Origin: Clostridiaceae bacterium
GTDB lineage: Bacteria > Bacillota > Clostridia > Saccharofermentanales > Saccharofermentanaceae
Reading direction: 5' to 3'
Length of the DNA stretch: 38,375 nt
Assembly: GCA_012729635.1 (NCBI GenBank)
Contig: JAAYCT010000036.1
Span: 1 to 38,375, forward strand
How positions within the stretch are numbered: the stretch's first letter is position 1; each line of letters starts with the position of its first letter. Shown here in pieces: positions 29,627-38,356 of the stretch. The translations under genes and the position numbers were made by a program. The notes beneath the pieces are model-generated. The model saw only the letters and a program-made list of their open reading frames with translations. It searched no databases and had not been told where the DNA came from.

Positions 29627-30825
29627 TTCGAACCTCTTTCCGAAAAAAGAAACTTCTTTTCCAATCGCAGAAGCTTCATTCGAATAACAAATCCTAAAAG
29701 AACGATTCCCAGAAACGAAATCGCATTTCCGGTAAAAAAACACAAAAAATTTGCCCAAATATTTTCCGATATAAGAACTCGACTGAACGGAAGCAAAATC
29801 AAAGCACCTCCGATTATGGTTGAAAGAATGAAACAGATCATAATCTCCGATAATGCACATTTCCAAATTGTTTTTAGGGAGCCGCCACTTATCAGATAGA
29901 CTTGAAACTCATTCTTTCTCAGTGATACCAGATAATCAAAAAGAGACAAGACATTGACGGCGAGCAAAAGAATGACAGCGGCGATCGTGGTGTATTCCGT
30001 TAAGAAGACGGCCGCCTGATCGGGATTCGATTTCGTTTGAGCGGGTACAAATTCTACGGAGTAAACTCCTGCTTGAAGCATTCTTTGATTTAATCGCATC
30101 AGATCGCTATCGTTGAGCGGTTGACAAAATTGAATGCTAATACGGGTGCAAAGATCGGTCAACTCGAAGAATTGATCGTAAGATGATATTATATATGCTT
30201 CGGTATCTGCGGAAACCGAATGTTTGAAGTCGATAGAACCTTTTGATCGCCAGAGTTTTCCGTTGATGCGGTACGTTGCTCCCGGGATTCCCGGATTGCC
30301 CTCCTGTCCGTCCGATGTTATAGCGACCTCACTGGAATCCGGCGAAGATTCTTCGGGATAGATAACAAACCCCGACAATAAGCCATCCAAATATATGGTG
30401 TCCCTATCGTCGAAGAAGTGCATATCGCCTCCGTCAGTCAGGCGGTCCGAAGATATATTCGGATAAAAAGCGACGATCGATAATGCGGGGGACAATCCGG
30501 ATATGCGTTCATGTGTTTTGTAATATTCTTCAGGAATCAGACCACAAATATAAACATCCAAAATTTGATTGCGCAAAGGAAAAAGTTCGTTCAGAACTAT
30601 TTCGACTTGACCGGAATCAAGTGCATGATTCGATGAATAAAATAATCTTTTGCCCCATTCCGTGTGCGCAAAGCGGTTTTGATTGTACGAGAGGATGACC
30701 CCGGAAAAAACCAATTGGACAAAAAAAACCAAGGCCATCGTCAAAAGGAGGAGGCCGAAAATCATCTTATGAACCAACATATGCGTAATCGAAGAATGAA
30801 TAACGAAAAACTTGCGTCTGTACAT
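29623..30825 (-). CDS. FtsX-like permease A (cassette 1)
   Basis: A 400-residue membrane protein: one N-terminal helix (MIFGLLLLTMALVFFVQLVF), a long extracytoplasmic domain, then three helices including AAVILLLAVNVLSLFDYL followed by LRKNEFQVYLISGGSLKTIW, the FtsX-family coupling segment. Start at 30825 with a GAGG site. It lies 113 bases downstream of the secreted-protein gene, behind a strong stem-loop, and overlaps permease B by 4 bases. Together A and B would form a heterodimeric four-plus-four-helix ABC permease with the ATPase below. Confidence 0.82.
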   Translation of the reverse strand: MYRRKFFVIHSSITHMLVHKMIFGLLLLTMALVFFVQLVFSGVILSYNQNRFAHTEWGKRLFYSSNHALDSGQVEIVLNELFPLRNQILDVYICGLIPEEYYKTHERISGLSPALSIVAFYPNISSDRLTDGGDMHFFDDRDTIYLDGLLSGFVIYPEESSPDSSEVAITSDGQEGNPGIPGATYRINGKLWRSKGSIDFKHSVSADTEAYIISSYDQFFELTDLCTRISIQFCQPLNDSDLMRLNQRMLQAGVYSVEFVPAQTKSNPDQAAVFLTEYTTIAAVILLLAVNVLSLFDYLVSLRKNEFQVYLISGGSLKTIWKCALSEIMICFILSTIIGGALILLPFSRVLISENIWANFLCFFTGNAISFLGIVLLGFVIRMKLLRLEKKFLFSERGSK

Positions 30826-30859
30826 TCAAGAACCTCGGTAGATTTTGAAATTCTCCATC

Positions 30860-30903
30860 GCGTCCGGCCGATTCAACCGTCAGAACAGAAAGCGGCCGAA
30901 CGC
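30860..30903 (-). promoter_or_regulatory. Stem-loop between secreted protein and permease A (cassette 1)
   Basis: On the minus strand GCGTTCGGCCG pairs with CGGCCGGACGC (11 pairs, one wobble) around a 22-base loop. No T run follows, so it is a pausing, processing or stabilising stem rather than a clear terminator. A different stem is at the equivalent place in cassette 2. Confidence 0.5.
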
Positions 30904-30938
30904 AACGGAACGATCAACCTCATTATTTCATACAAATA

Positions 30939-31340
30939 TCAATTAGCATACCAATAATTACTGAGGCGACCGTGAGTGGATGTAAAGACATCCACGATAC
31001 CCAACCCATATGCACCGTCATTCGCCTCAGCGGAGATTCTGTATGTTCTTTGGGTCGAGTAATATTTTATTCCGTATGCTTCCTTCGTATTGGTCTTTAG
31101 TACAACGTGATTGTTCTGTTGATAAGTCCCAATAACGGAAGCGTATATTTTGTAGTCATATACTCCGGCTGTATCCGGTTGTGCGTTAAATATCAGCGTG
31201 GTTGTGGTTTTATCTTTGATCAACGTATGCGGGTAGTATTTTACATATCCGCCCGGATAAACAAAGGCAGCAGATAAAGAAGCGACCGAAATGAGGGTAA
31301 CAAGCAACATGCTTACCAATACAATAATGGCTTTTTTCAT
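30939..31340 (-). CDS. Small secreted protein, bacteriocin-like (cassette 1)
   Basis: A 133-residue protein with an obvious signal peptide (MKKAIIVLVSMLLVTLISVA, cleavage near SAA). The mature part of about 107 residues is rich in Tyr, Thr and Asn with alternating strand patterns (KTTTTLIFNAQPDTAGVYDY) and ends LSNYWYAN; it has no cysteines. The start has GAAAGGAG. It resembles the cassette 2 protein weakly over the C-terminal half (Y-x-ASV/RADV, a long strand, DGAYG, T-x-DG). Lactococcin-972-type precursors come with a similar operon (secreted protein, membrane protein, ATPase), so a bacteriocin or surface-active peptide is my best guess from context only. Confidence 0.6.
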   Translation of the reverse strand: MKKAIIVLVSMLLVTLISVASLSAAFVYPGGYVKYYPHTLIKDKTTTTLIFNAQPDTAGVYDYKIYASVIGTYQQNNHVVLKTNTKEAYGIKYYSTQRTYRISAEANDGAYGLGIVDVFTSTHGRLSNYWYAN

Positions 31341-31392
31341 GATGGAACTCCTTTCAAACAAATGACATAAAATGAAGCTGATCTTGTCAACA

Positions 31393-31419
31393 AACATATC
31401 ACTTGCCCCCCCCGGTCAA
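31393..31419 (-). promoter_or_regulatory. Poly-G promoter of cassette 1
   Basis: On the minus strand: -35 TTGACC (plus 31414-31419), then eight G, then CAAGTGA, then extended -10 TGATATGTT (hexamer at plus 31393-31398). The spacer is 15 bases, two short of optimal, and consists mostly of the G8 run, so changes of one or two G would alter promoter strength. The -10 is 53 bases from the start codon. Confidence 0.6.
31406..31413. repeat. Mononucleotide C8/G8 tract in the promoter spacer
   Basis: Eight consecutive C on the plus strand between the -35 and -10 of cassette 1. Runs of this kind are prone to slipped-strand length changes. A run of at least 13 occurs at the equivalent place in cassette 2. 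Confidence 0.8.
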
Positions 31420-31450
31420 GCATTTATGACAATATTTAACAATATTGTTT
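31420..31450 (-). promoter_or_regulatory. Candidate operator upstream of the cassette 1 promoter
   Basis: A perfect 12-base palindrome AACAATATTGTT (31438-31449) starts a pair of direct repeats ATATTGT spaced 10 bases on the minus strand, just upstream of the -35. Paired direct repeats one helical turn apart are a common activator layout. The same region is not available for cassette 2. Confidence 0.35.
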
Positions 31451-31557
31451 TTGCGCGTTGGTGCAGCGGTACGGTGAAACTGAACACAAAGGGGGTAGAA
31501 ATCAGACACAGTGATCGGATCGGACAATTCAGAACAGGGACTCCAAAAGTATTTTAA

Positions 31558-32319
31558 TCACGCCACTAACAGAACAATCAAATACCCTCCACCCACCGCG
31601 AGAACATTGCTGATGCTGTGGATCGCCATCGAATAATATACGCTCTTAGTCTTCAAAAAAACGAAGCCCTGCACGGTACCGAGCGCGAACGCGAAGATCA
31701 GCTGGATCACGTCGTAGCGGAAGGACAAGCCGGTCGGGCCGAACGACCACCGGATATGCGCGATCGAAAACAAAAGCGCGACGATCAGCACATTGATCGC
31801 GGAGGCGGTTTTCGAGCGGCTGCGCATCACATACGCCAGAAAAGCGATCGGCAGGGCGCGAAACAGGATCTCCTCCGACGGGCCGGTGAAAAAGAGCTGA
31901 AACGCCATCGTACCCGCGATATTACGTGCGTTCAGCGGATAGCCGTACGGGCGGATCAAATCAAACGCGTACCCGATGATGTAGGAAAGGATCGTATACA
32001 CGAAGAGCACGGCGCTCATGATGCCGACGATCTTCATGCCGAGCCGGACCTCGCCTTTTCGAAAGCCGAAATCGATGCCGAAGAGCTTGGCCAGAATCAG
32101 GATCGGTACGAGTGCAATCAGCGCCTGAATGACATGATGGACACCATTTGCCATAAACGCCCGGTCCGGATCGATCACCCCATAGTCGATCGGATCCGCG
32201 ATGATCGCGCCGACCTTACTCGCGAATTGCTGAAAAGCAAAGATCCCAAGGATTGCAAGGACGATCCCGATAATCCGTGCCGGGCTGAGCTTCGAAGGCG
32301 ATTCCGATGGCTTTACCAT
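31558..32319 (-). CDS. CPBP family intramembrane protease (cassette 2)
   Basis: A 253-residue membrane protein with about eight hydrophobic segments and the CPBP/Abi catalytic motifs: EEILFR (EExxxR, in TGPSEEILFRALP), FSIAH (FxxxH) and IHSISN. The family includes CAAX-prenyl-protease-like enzymes, and members next to bacteriocin genes act in immunity or processing. Its start overlaps the end of the lipoprotein by 7 bases. Base composition is visibly GC-richer than the rest of the cassette, closer to the backbone. A shortened, broken relative follows the lipoprotein of cassette 1. Confidence 0.88.
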   Translation of the reverse strand: MVKPSESPSKLSPARIIGIVLAILGIFAFQQFASKVGAIIADPIDYGVIDPDRAFMANGVHHVIQALIALVPILILAKLFGIDFGFRKGEVRLGMKIVGIMSAVLFVYTILSYIIGYAFDLIRPYGYPLNARNIAGTMAFQLFFTGPSEEILFRALPIAFLAYVMRSRSKTASAINVLIVALLFSIAHIRWSFGPTGLSFRYDVIQLIFAFALGTVQGFVFLKTKSVYYSMAIHSISNVLAVGGGYLIVLLVA

Positions 32320-34685
32320 CCGGCTTCTCTGTTTTCGGCGATATAAGTTTGAAGACGATTCTCAATAATGGACAAACAATCTTCTTTTGTTTTGTGTCCG
32401 GAAAAAAATGCTTTCAACTCTTCAAATACAATTCCGGTAATATCCGGATTTGCACTCAAAGGAATCCGGGCGGAAAGAACGATCTCCATAAACGCTTGCT
32501 TCGCTTCCGTTTCCGAAAAAGGATATACCGAGGGACGATTATCCGGGGGAAGGGCGCCGGTGTTTCCGGTCTCTTCCGCAAGAAGGATCTGCTCGTCCAT
32601 GATCTCAGTCTCCGAATCCGAATAAAGATAAATTCGTATGGATTCACCTTTCAGGTATCGGTCATAACCGGAGTGGATCATCTTATCCAACGAGGATCGA
32701 AGTACGGGCATCATATCCCCGCTGACTTCGCTTGCCGAGTATCGGTCTTGTATGTTCTCGGAGAGAAGAAATTTAAGAAACATCCAAGCGTCGTCGGGAA
32801 CGTTGGTTTTCGCAGAAATACCAAAGTATTGGTCCGACCGAATAATCGGGGACCCCTCTTTTATGCCGGGAGCACCCATATATCCGACTTCTTCGTTGAA
32901 ATATTCAGCGAAACACAGAAAATACTCACAATTGAAAATAATCTCATTCAACAGGAGAATGTCATGGTCTTGAAGTTGCTCGGCGATGGGTTTGCTGTCC
33001 TTATATGGAGGTTTTCCGAAATTTTCGCACAAGGTAAGGAGATTTATAAACTCCTGTCGGTCGAACGTTATCGCTCCGGAATCGCGATAAAATATTATTT
33101 GCTCGTAATACGGATAAAAAGCGCTAAAAAGGTTTTTATCCGTGTCGTGTCGGATGATGTGAGTATTCTCCGGCAAATTCCTCATAAAAGCTTCGAACCC
33201 CTTCGAATCATAGGTCTTGATTTTGGAAACCAAATCGTTTTTTCCCATAAATCCTCGGATGGAAAAGAAAGGTGCGAGCAAACGAAAGGAGCGCTCGTAT
33301 TCGCTTCCGCCCCACACGTTGGGTAAAAGGAGGTTTGAGTCAAATGACGTGTCCGTCTTGAAGCGTTCACCTAAATCAATAAAAAGATCGGAAAACTCGT
33401 ACCGGTAAATGTATTCCGAGCCCAAACAGACGATATCCGGCCCGTTTCCCGAGAGCAGATCTGCGTTCAGTCGTGTGATTGGATCCAAATCGGAGCCTCC
33501 GAGTGCGCGATAATCAATGAATTCGATCACGTACTCGGGATAGGATCGTTGAAAAATACCACCATACAAAGATACTCTTTCCGTGTCACCGCAACACAAG
33601 CCGATTCGCAGGATTGTCTTATTTTCGACTCCCGGCGACAGTACGATGGAATAAAAGCCATAATCCGCGAAATTCGTTTCAGAAAGACCGCCAGAAAAGC
33701 CTTGAACCCCGAAAGTCTCAAAAGTTTGAACTCCCGTACATAGAAGCGGCCATTCGCTGTAGAAACCCTCGGCTATTTTATCAATGCATCGTATAAGTTG
33801 CTTGAAATCCGGGTCACACTCATATACGTTTTTTTCGGTTTCCACGTAGCATCCCGCCGAATCTCCCTTTGCCGGACGAATCAGCCTTGCGTTGTACCAA
33901 TCGGAGGCTTCGATACCGGTTATTTGCATTTTGGACAGCACTTTATTCTTTGAGAGAGATCGGGTAATCAAATACGGTCGTCCCTCCAAGTCGATAGACA
34001 AGATCATTACAACATCGTCTTCGATCTTAAGCATTGACAGAAAAGTAGTTTTATCGGGAGAAGAAAATTGATTTTGAAGAATTCCCTCCGTGTCAAAAAT
34101 AAAGATATGTGAGGATGTTATCACATGAAAAAAATGATCGTTATCAAAATCTATCTCGCGAATAACCGTTCCGTCCAACTCCTCCAATTCGATTTGCGAG
34201 GAGAGTTCTCGTCCGTCAGCATCGAAATGCCGCAAAGCATATTTACGGCTCCAGAGGCCCTCTTCCGAGTTTTGGACCAGCAGGAAAACACTTTCGTCGC
34301 CAATCGGAAAAAAATGCTTCGTCAACCGCTCCCTTTTTTCGTCGAGCGAGACCACGGATTCAATTCCATACCCTTCATCCATACGGATTACGCTTGTTTT
34401 TGAATTGATCATGGCAAGAACGTATGTTGCATTCATTCCTTTTTTCATCGATATAAAATCAGTATCAGACTCGCGAATCGGAGCTCCGATTACGCCAGAC
34501 AAAGCTTCCGTCCAATTTGCCAGGGTTTTATTCATCTGAAACTTTACGATATAGCTGGTTGTGGATTTGATAGAAGTTTTTCTATTCCCGCTACAACCGA
34601 GCAACAGAAACAATTCCGCTACGAGCAGTATGGCAAGCGCGGAGCGGAGCAGAATCCGGAGCCATCTTTCAAAGCGCAAACTCAT
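32313..34685 (-). CDS. Large lipoprotein with a solute-binding domain (cassette 2)
   Basis: A 790-residue homologue of the protein at 25335-27725. Signal peptide and lipobox: RSALAILLVAELFLLLGCSG with C at about 31. N-terminal half: beta-rich, propeller-like repeats (DADGRELSSQIELEE, IFDTEGILQNQF). From about 360 (TILRIGLCCGDTERVSLYGGIF) it is a solute-binding domain with LNADLLSGNGPDIVCLG and the C-terminal FFSGHKTKEDCLSIIENRLQTY. ATGA overlap with the ATPase. The two copies are clearly related but divergent throughout, so duplication is old. Confidence 0.8.
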   Translation of the reverse strand: MSLRFERWLRILLRSALAILLVAELFLLLGCSGNRKTSIKSTTSYIVKFQMNKTLANWTEALSGVIGAPIRESDTDFISMKKGMNATYVLAMINSKTSVIRMDEGYGIESVVSLDEKRERLTKHFFPIGDESVFLLVQNSEEGLWSRKYALRHFDADGRELSSQIELEELDGTVIREIDFDNDHFFHVITSSHIFIFDTEGILQNQFSSPDKTTFLSMLKIEDDVVMILSIDLEGRPYLITRSLSKNKVLSKMQITGIEASDWYNARLIRPAKGDSAGCYVETEKNVYECDPDFKQLIRCIDKIAEGFYSEWPLLCTGVQTFETFGVQGFSGGLSETNFADYGFYSIVLSPGVENKTILRIGLCCGDTERVSLYGGIFQRSYPEYVIEFIDYRALGGSDLDPITRLNADLLSGNGPDIVCLGSEYIYRYEFSDLFIDLGERFKTDTSFDSNLLLPNVWGGSEYERSFRLLAPFFSIRGFMGKNDLVSKIKTYDSKGFEAFMRNLPENTHIIRHDTDKNLFSAFYPYYEQIIFYRDSGAITFDRQEFINLLTLCENFGKPPYKDSKPIAEQLQDHDILLLNEIIFNCEYFLCFAEYFNEEVGYMGAPGIKEGSPIIRSDQYFGISAKTNVPDDAWMFLKFLLSENIQDRYSASEVSGDMMPVLRSSLDKMIHSGYDRYLKGESIRIYLYSDSETEIMDEQILLAEETGNTGALPPDNRPSVYPFSETEAKQAFMEIVLSARIPLSANPDITGIVFEELKAFFSGHKTKEDCLSIIENRLQTYIAENREAGW

Positions 34686-35356
34686 CCGATCAGCACTCCG
34701 TCTTTCATATGCAATACGCGATCCGCCATATCGGCCACCTCTTGATCGTGGGTGACGATTACAATGGTTTTTCCGTTGTCACGTAAGTTTTTAAAAATAT
34801 TGTAAATTTCGATTTTGGTTGCTGAGTCAAGAGCGCCCGTCGGCTCGTCTGCCAGAATAAGCGATGGCTCGTTAATCATGGCACGGGCGATTGCGACGCG
34901 CTGTTTCTGACCGCCGGACATCTGATAAACCTTTCGCTTCGATAGTTCCGGAATACCGAAACAATCCAGAACTTCCTTAACCCGACCCTGCATATCGCGC
35001 AATTTTCCTTTCGAAAAAAGAAATGGAACCGAGATATTCTCATAGGCGGTACGATAAGGAATCAAACCAAAATCCTGAAGCACAAATCCGATTTCCGAAT
35101 TGCGGATCTGCGCCAGACGTCGATCCGGGCATTTTGCGATGTTTTGGTCTTTGAACATGTACAATCCCTCTGTCTGGCGGTCCAGGCAGCCCAGGATATG
35201 AAGCAAAGTCGATTTGCCGGATCCGGAAACACCGAAAATTGCAAGCATTTCACCCTCGAAAACCTTCAAATTCAAGCCGCTTAAGGCTTGAACCGGCACA
35301 TCCTTATGCGGATAATATACTTTTGTAATATTTTCCATGCGTATAAGCGTATTCAT
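34682..35356 (-). CDS. ABC transporter ATPase, MacB/LolD type (cassette 2)
   Basis: 224 residues with GVSGSGKSTLLHI, LQDFGLI, MSGGQKQRVAIARA, LILADEPTGALDS and THDQE. It is the best conserved gene between the two cassettes; both start YYPHKDVPV or YHPHKDVPV shortly after the N terminus. Start at 35356 with GAAAGGACTGA, three bases after the permease B stop. Confidence 0.93.
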   Translation of the reverse strand: MNTLIRMENITKVYYPHKDVPVQALSGLNLKVFEGEMLAIFGVSGSGKSTLLHILGCLDRQTEGLYMFKDQNIAKCPDRRLAQIRNSEIGFVLQDFGLIPYRTAYENISVPFLFSKGKLRDMQGRVKEVLDCFGIPELSKRKVYQMSGGQKQRVAIARAMINEPSLILADEPTGALDSATKIEIYNIFKNLRDNGKTIVIVTHDQEVADMADRVLHMKDGVLIG

Positions 35357-35359
35357 CGG

Positions 35360-36582
35360 TCAGTCCTTTCTGGTTTGCTCAACCGGAGATGAGCGACGGG
35401 CAAGAATGTATAACGGAAGAATAAACAGAAAAGAAACGGCGAACAGAATCAACAGAATCAACCATGAATCCTTCCCGTCAAACCACCGGGGGTTTTTATT
35501 GAAGACCATGAATACCGTACTGCCGGAAATAAAACTCAGTAATAAGATCGGGAAATATACGACACAGAAAAAACCGATACTCTGTTGCCACGTAACACCG
35601 CATATGTAATAGACGGTCATCTCCAACTTCTTTTTTCGCAATTGAAGAAACACGGAGGAAAAGAAAGTGGATATTGCCAGAAAGGAGACGATGAATAGAT
35701 TGCGCAATACCCGGATCAGTTCGAAACGATGGGATACATGATAGCGCTCAATCAACTCTTTTCCGATCTGGATATGATCCTCCGGGAAAAGACCGGATAA
35801 CGCATGCTTGATTTGTTGCGGAGGGATACCCTGTTCCACCGTAATGATTAAGGAATGTGCTATCGGATCAAATCGCATCGGTTTTCCGGAGGCATCCGTC
35901 GGAGGAACACCTACGCCGGTCGCAACGTTATTTTCATCGCCGTCCGGGGAAATGTTTGACAAGGTAGTTGACATATGCGAAAGATCACGGTGATCGCCCA
36001 CACAAGAGAATTTAATCATCTGCGCGTCCATATGTAAAAAGCCCGTAACCGTCAACTCTCCGTCGATTACTTCGTAATTCATATCCTTGGGAGTTCCCGA
36101 AAAAGAAAAAAGGCGAACCGGAATTTTATCTCCGATTCGATAGTAGCGCGTCATGTTTTCAGAAAGCGCAACTTCGCAAGGGGCGCTCGGCCATTTTCCG
36201 GAGACGAGCGGGTAGCGCATATTGCCATATACGTCATCAAGAATCGGATCGAGATGAAAGGGGAGCCCATTGGTACGATCAATAGAAAAAAAGATCCAAA
36301 AGCGGTTGCGGCACAGGATTTGACACCCGGCAAATCCGAAATGGTCTCCAGTGTCTGTTCAAAGTCATCATCAAAAGAAAATTCGCAAATCAAACTTTTG
36401 CTAACCAACACTTTATGAGTAAGACCGGAGGTCTCCGCCAAGTCGACGGCTTCGTAATAGGAGCGAACCAAACTTGAAGTCCCTTGCAACAGATAAACAA
36501 TGATGGCCCATAATACAAAACTGAGCACAAATGACAAGATATCATCGCAAATAATCGAAGCAATCAATAATGCTTTTTTCAT
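35360..36582 (-). pseudogene. FtsX-like permease B, frameshifted (cassette 2)
   Basis: Two overlapping frames together match the intact permease B of cassette 1. The first frame (ATG at 36582, ATGA overlap with permease A) reads normally to AATAFGSFF, then runs off into unrelated residues. The homologous continuation, SIDRTNGLPFHLDPI, is in the -1 frame and continues to PVEQTRKD and the stop at 35360. The switch point is a run of seven U in the mRNA (plus-strand A run at 36286-36292) read as UCU UUU UUU C. A one-base length change in the run, a sequencing error, or -1 ribosomal slippage on this run would each restore a product of about 407 residues, the same length as copy 1. Confidence 0.85.
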
Positions 36583-37751
36583 ATCTTACCGCCATTCACA
36601 TAGGAGAACCGTGTTCGTCCTTTTCCGATTGTCATTCGAAACAAGAACCCCAACCATGTGATCAACAATAAGACCATCGCATTTCCCATGAAAAAGAGAG
36701 GTGAAACATCCCAAAAGAGAATGCCTTCAATACGAGGGCGAATAGGCAGAAGGGAAACCAGTCCCCCGATTAGAACGGACAGTGTCGTCACAATCGTAAG
36801 TTCAAGCAACGCATATCTTCGAATTGTGCCGATTGTCGCGCCGGATAACCGATAAACTTGAAATTCCTTTGTTCGAAGGGATAGTAGATAATCAAACAGG
36901 GAAAGAATATTGATGATCAACAAGAACACGACGGCAACCGTTTGTCCGATACCCGCAAACAAATCGATCGGAACGTTTTCATGCGAAGCGACCGATGAAA
37001 AAGAGTTTTTCACAGGAAGCATACGCTCAGCAAGCTGATTGAGCTGAAGAAGCGTGGTCTCCGAAGGCGGCGACGAAAAAACAACACTCACCTGATCGCA
37101 GGTTTCGGAATAAGAAAAAAACAGCCGGTAATCAACAGCGGTAAAACTTCTTTGCAGAGAGGGAGGAAGAGAAGAGATTGAACCGATTCCGGTGCAGTTC
37201 CACTGCATGCCTTCGATCGACAGTGAAAAAAACGTGTCGGCCAAGAGATCGGGGCGAACATTATATTCCAGTATTAACAAGTCAAACAATTCATCACTAA
37301 AAAATAGACCCGGTGTCATCTCCTCGAAACTCCAATTTCCGCGACTACAAGTAAAAGTTCTTCTGTCGCTGATTTTAGGAAAAAACGAAACTAAAGTTAA
37401 CGATGAAATCGAATAAAATGAATCGGAATCAGCGGATATTTCTGCTTTCTTCGGCAGAGGAACTTCAGCGGAAATAATAATTTCGTCAATCCTATCCTGA
37501 TATTCCTGAAGCTCGGAGATAAAAGAATAAACATTTTCCTTTCGCGCATCGAGCAGAGAACAAACATAGGTGTTCGGCATTAATTCACCGCTTTCGTCCT
37601 TTTTCTCAACAAGTCCCTGCAAATTATCGGACAACAAGAGCTGAACAAGAAATACCACCGATATCATCAGGATGAGGACGGTGACCAATGTCCAATGATT
37701 TATCATATGGCTGATCGTTGATACGAGCGCAGAAGTTTTGAGTCGATGCAT
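36579..37751 (-). CDS. FtsX-like permease A (cassette 2)
   Basis: 390 residues with an N-terminal helix (LVTVLILMISVVFLVQLLL), an outside domain of about 230 residues and three C-terminal helices. VVFLLIINILSLFDYLLSL followed by RTKEFQVYRLSGATIGTIRR matches cassette 1 permease A. It overlaps permease B by four bases. It starts 165 bases after the secreted-protein stop; the gap holds a strong stem-loop and an AT-rich stretch with a possible extended -10 (TGATATTCT on the minus strand), so the transporter genes may have their own promoter. Confidence 0.82.
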   Translation of the reverse strand: MHRLKTSALVSTISHMINHWTLVTVLILMISVVFLVQLLLSDNLQGLVEKKDESGELMPNTYVCSLLDARKENVYSFISELQEYQDRIDEIIISAEVPLPKKAEISADSDSFYSISSLTLVSFFPKISDRRTFTCSRGNWSFEEMTPGLFFSDELFDLLILEYNVRPDLLADTFFSLSIEGMQWNCTGIGSISSLPPSLQRSFTAVDYRLFFSYSETCDQVSVVFSSPPSETTLLQLNQLAERMLPVKNSFSSVASHENVPIDLFAGIGQTVAVVFLLIINILSLFDYLLSLRTKEFQVYRLSGATIGTIRRYALLELTIVTTLSVLIGGLVSLLPIRPRIEGILFWDVSPLFFMGNAMVLLLITWLGFLFRMTIGKGRTRFSYVNGGKI

Positions 37752-37859
37752 TTTATCCTCTATTTCTTCGTTCGAAAGCGAGACAAAAATACTTTCTCAC
37801 ATATTTCTTACACGATTAAGAATATCACATTTCGACGAAACGTCTGTTGAGTGCAAAGA

Positions 37860-37894
37860 AGAGGCGGATCGGCACATAAGCATAATCCGCCTCT
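37860..37894 (-). terminator. Stem-loop after the secreted protein (cassette 2)
   Basis: On the minus strand AGAGGCGGAT pairs perfectly with ATCCGCCTCT around a 15-base loop, 22 bases after the stop of the secreted-protein gene, followed by TCTTTG. It is probably a partial terminator giving more secreted-protein mRNA than transporter mRNA. Confidence 0.6.
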
Positions 37895-37915
37895 GAAGCA
37901 AATGAGTTTGGCAAG

Positions 37916-38302
37916 TCAACGCGCAGTTCTTGAACCGGCGACAATAACATACCCGTCTGAGGTTTGTTTTGCGCGAAAATATCCCCATCCGTGGTCCCCG
38001 TAGGCCTTTGCTACTTTTTCCGCATTGCCGCAGCCAACGACTGTTATATATCCGTCGGTTTCCTGTTTGTCAAGAACGATACCGTTTTCATCCCGGACGT
38101 CCGCACGCAAATAGTAAGAAAACATATAGGAATCATCCAAATCCAGATTAACGGATAATTTCGTCTTGCAATTATCCCTAAAAGGCCATGCCCAGGCGTT
38201 ATAAGTTATGGTTCCATAGCCATAGGACTCTGCCAACAAAAGAGACGTGGATAAAGAAACGATGAGAAGCAGGGCAGTCAAAACGGATAACAGTTTTTTC
38301 AT
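37916..38302 (-). CDS. Small secreted protein, bacteriocin-like (cassette 2)
   Basis: A 128-residue protein with a signal peptide (MKKLLSVLTALLLIVSLSTS, cleavage near LLAES). The mature part starts ESYGYGTITYNAWAWP, has two cysteines (DNCKTK and VVGCGN) that could form a disulfide, and a Gly/Tyr-rich end (DHGWGYF, DGYVIVAGS). The ATG at 38302 has AAGGAGG. It differs strongly from the cassette 1 protein in its N-terminal half but shares a weak C-terminal pattern. A bacteriocin or toxin of the lactococcin-972 type is possible by organisation; I cannot confirm family membership. Confidence 0.6.
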   Translation of the reverse strand: MKKLLSVLTALLLIVSLSTSLLLAESYGYGTITYNAWAWPFRDNCKTKLSVNLDLDDSYMFSYYLRADVRDENGIVLDKQETDGYITVVGCGNAEKVAKAYGDHGWGYFRAKQTSDGYVIVAGSRTAR

Positions 38303-38356
38303 TACAAATACCTCCTTCTTAATGACATTCATTTGAAACAGTCAACGATATTGGTG

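Noticed and set aside
31618-32346. A 242-codon plus-strand open frame
   Set aside because: It is antisense to the CPBP protease gene, whose catalytic motifs and codon pattern are convincing. The plus-strand product is a charged, repetitive shadow.
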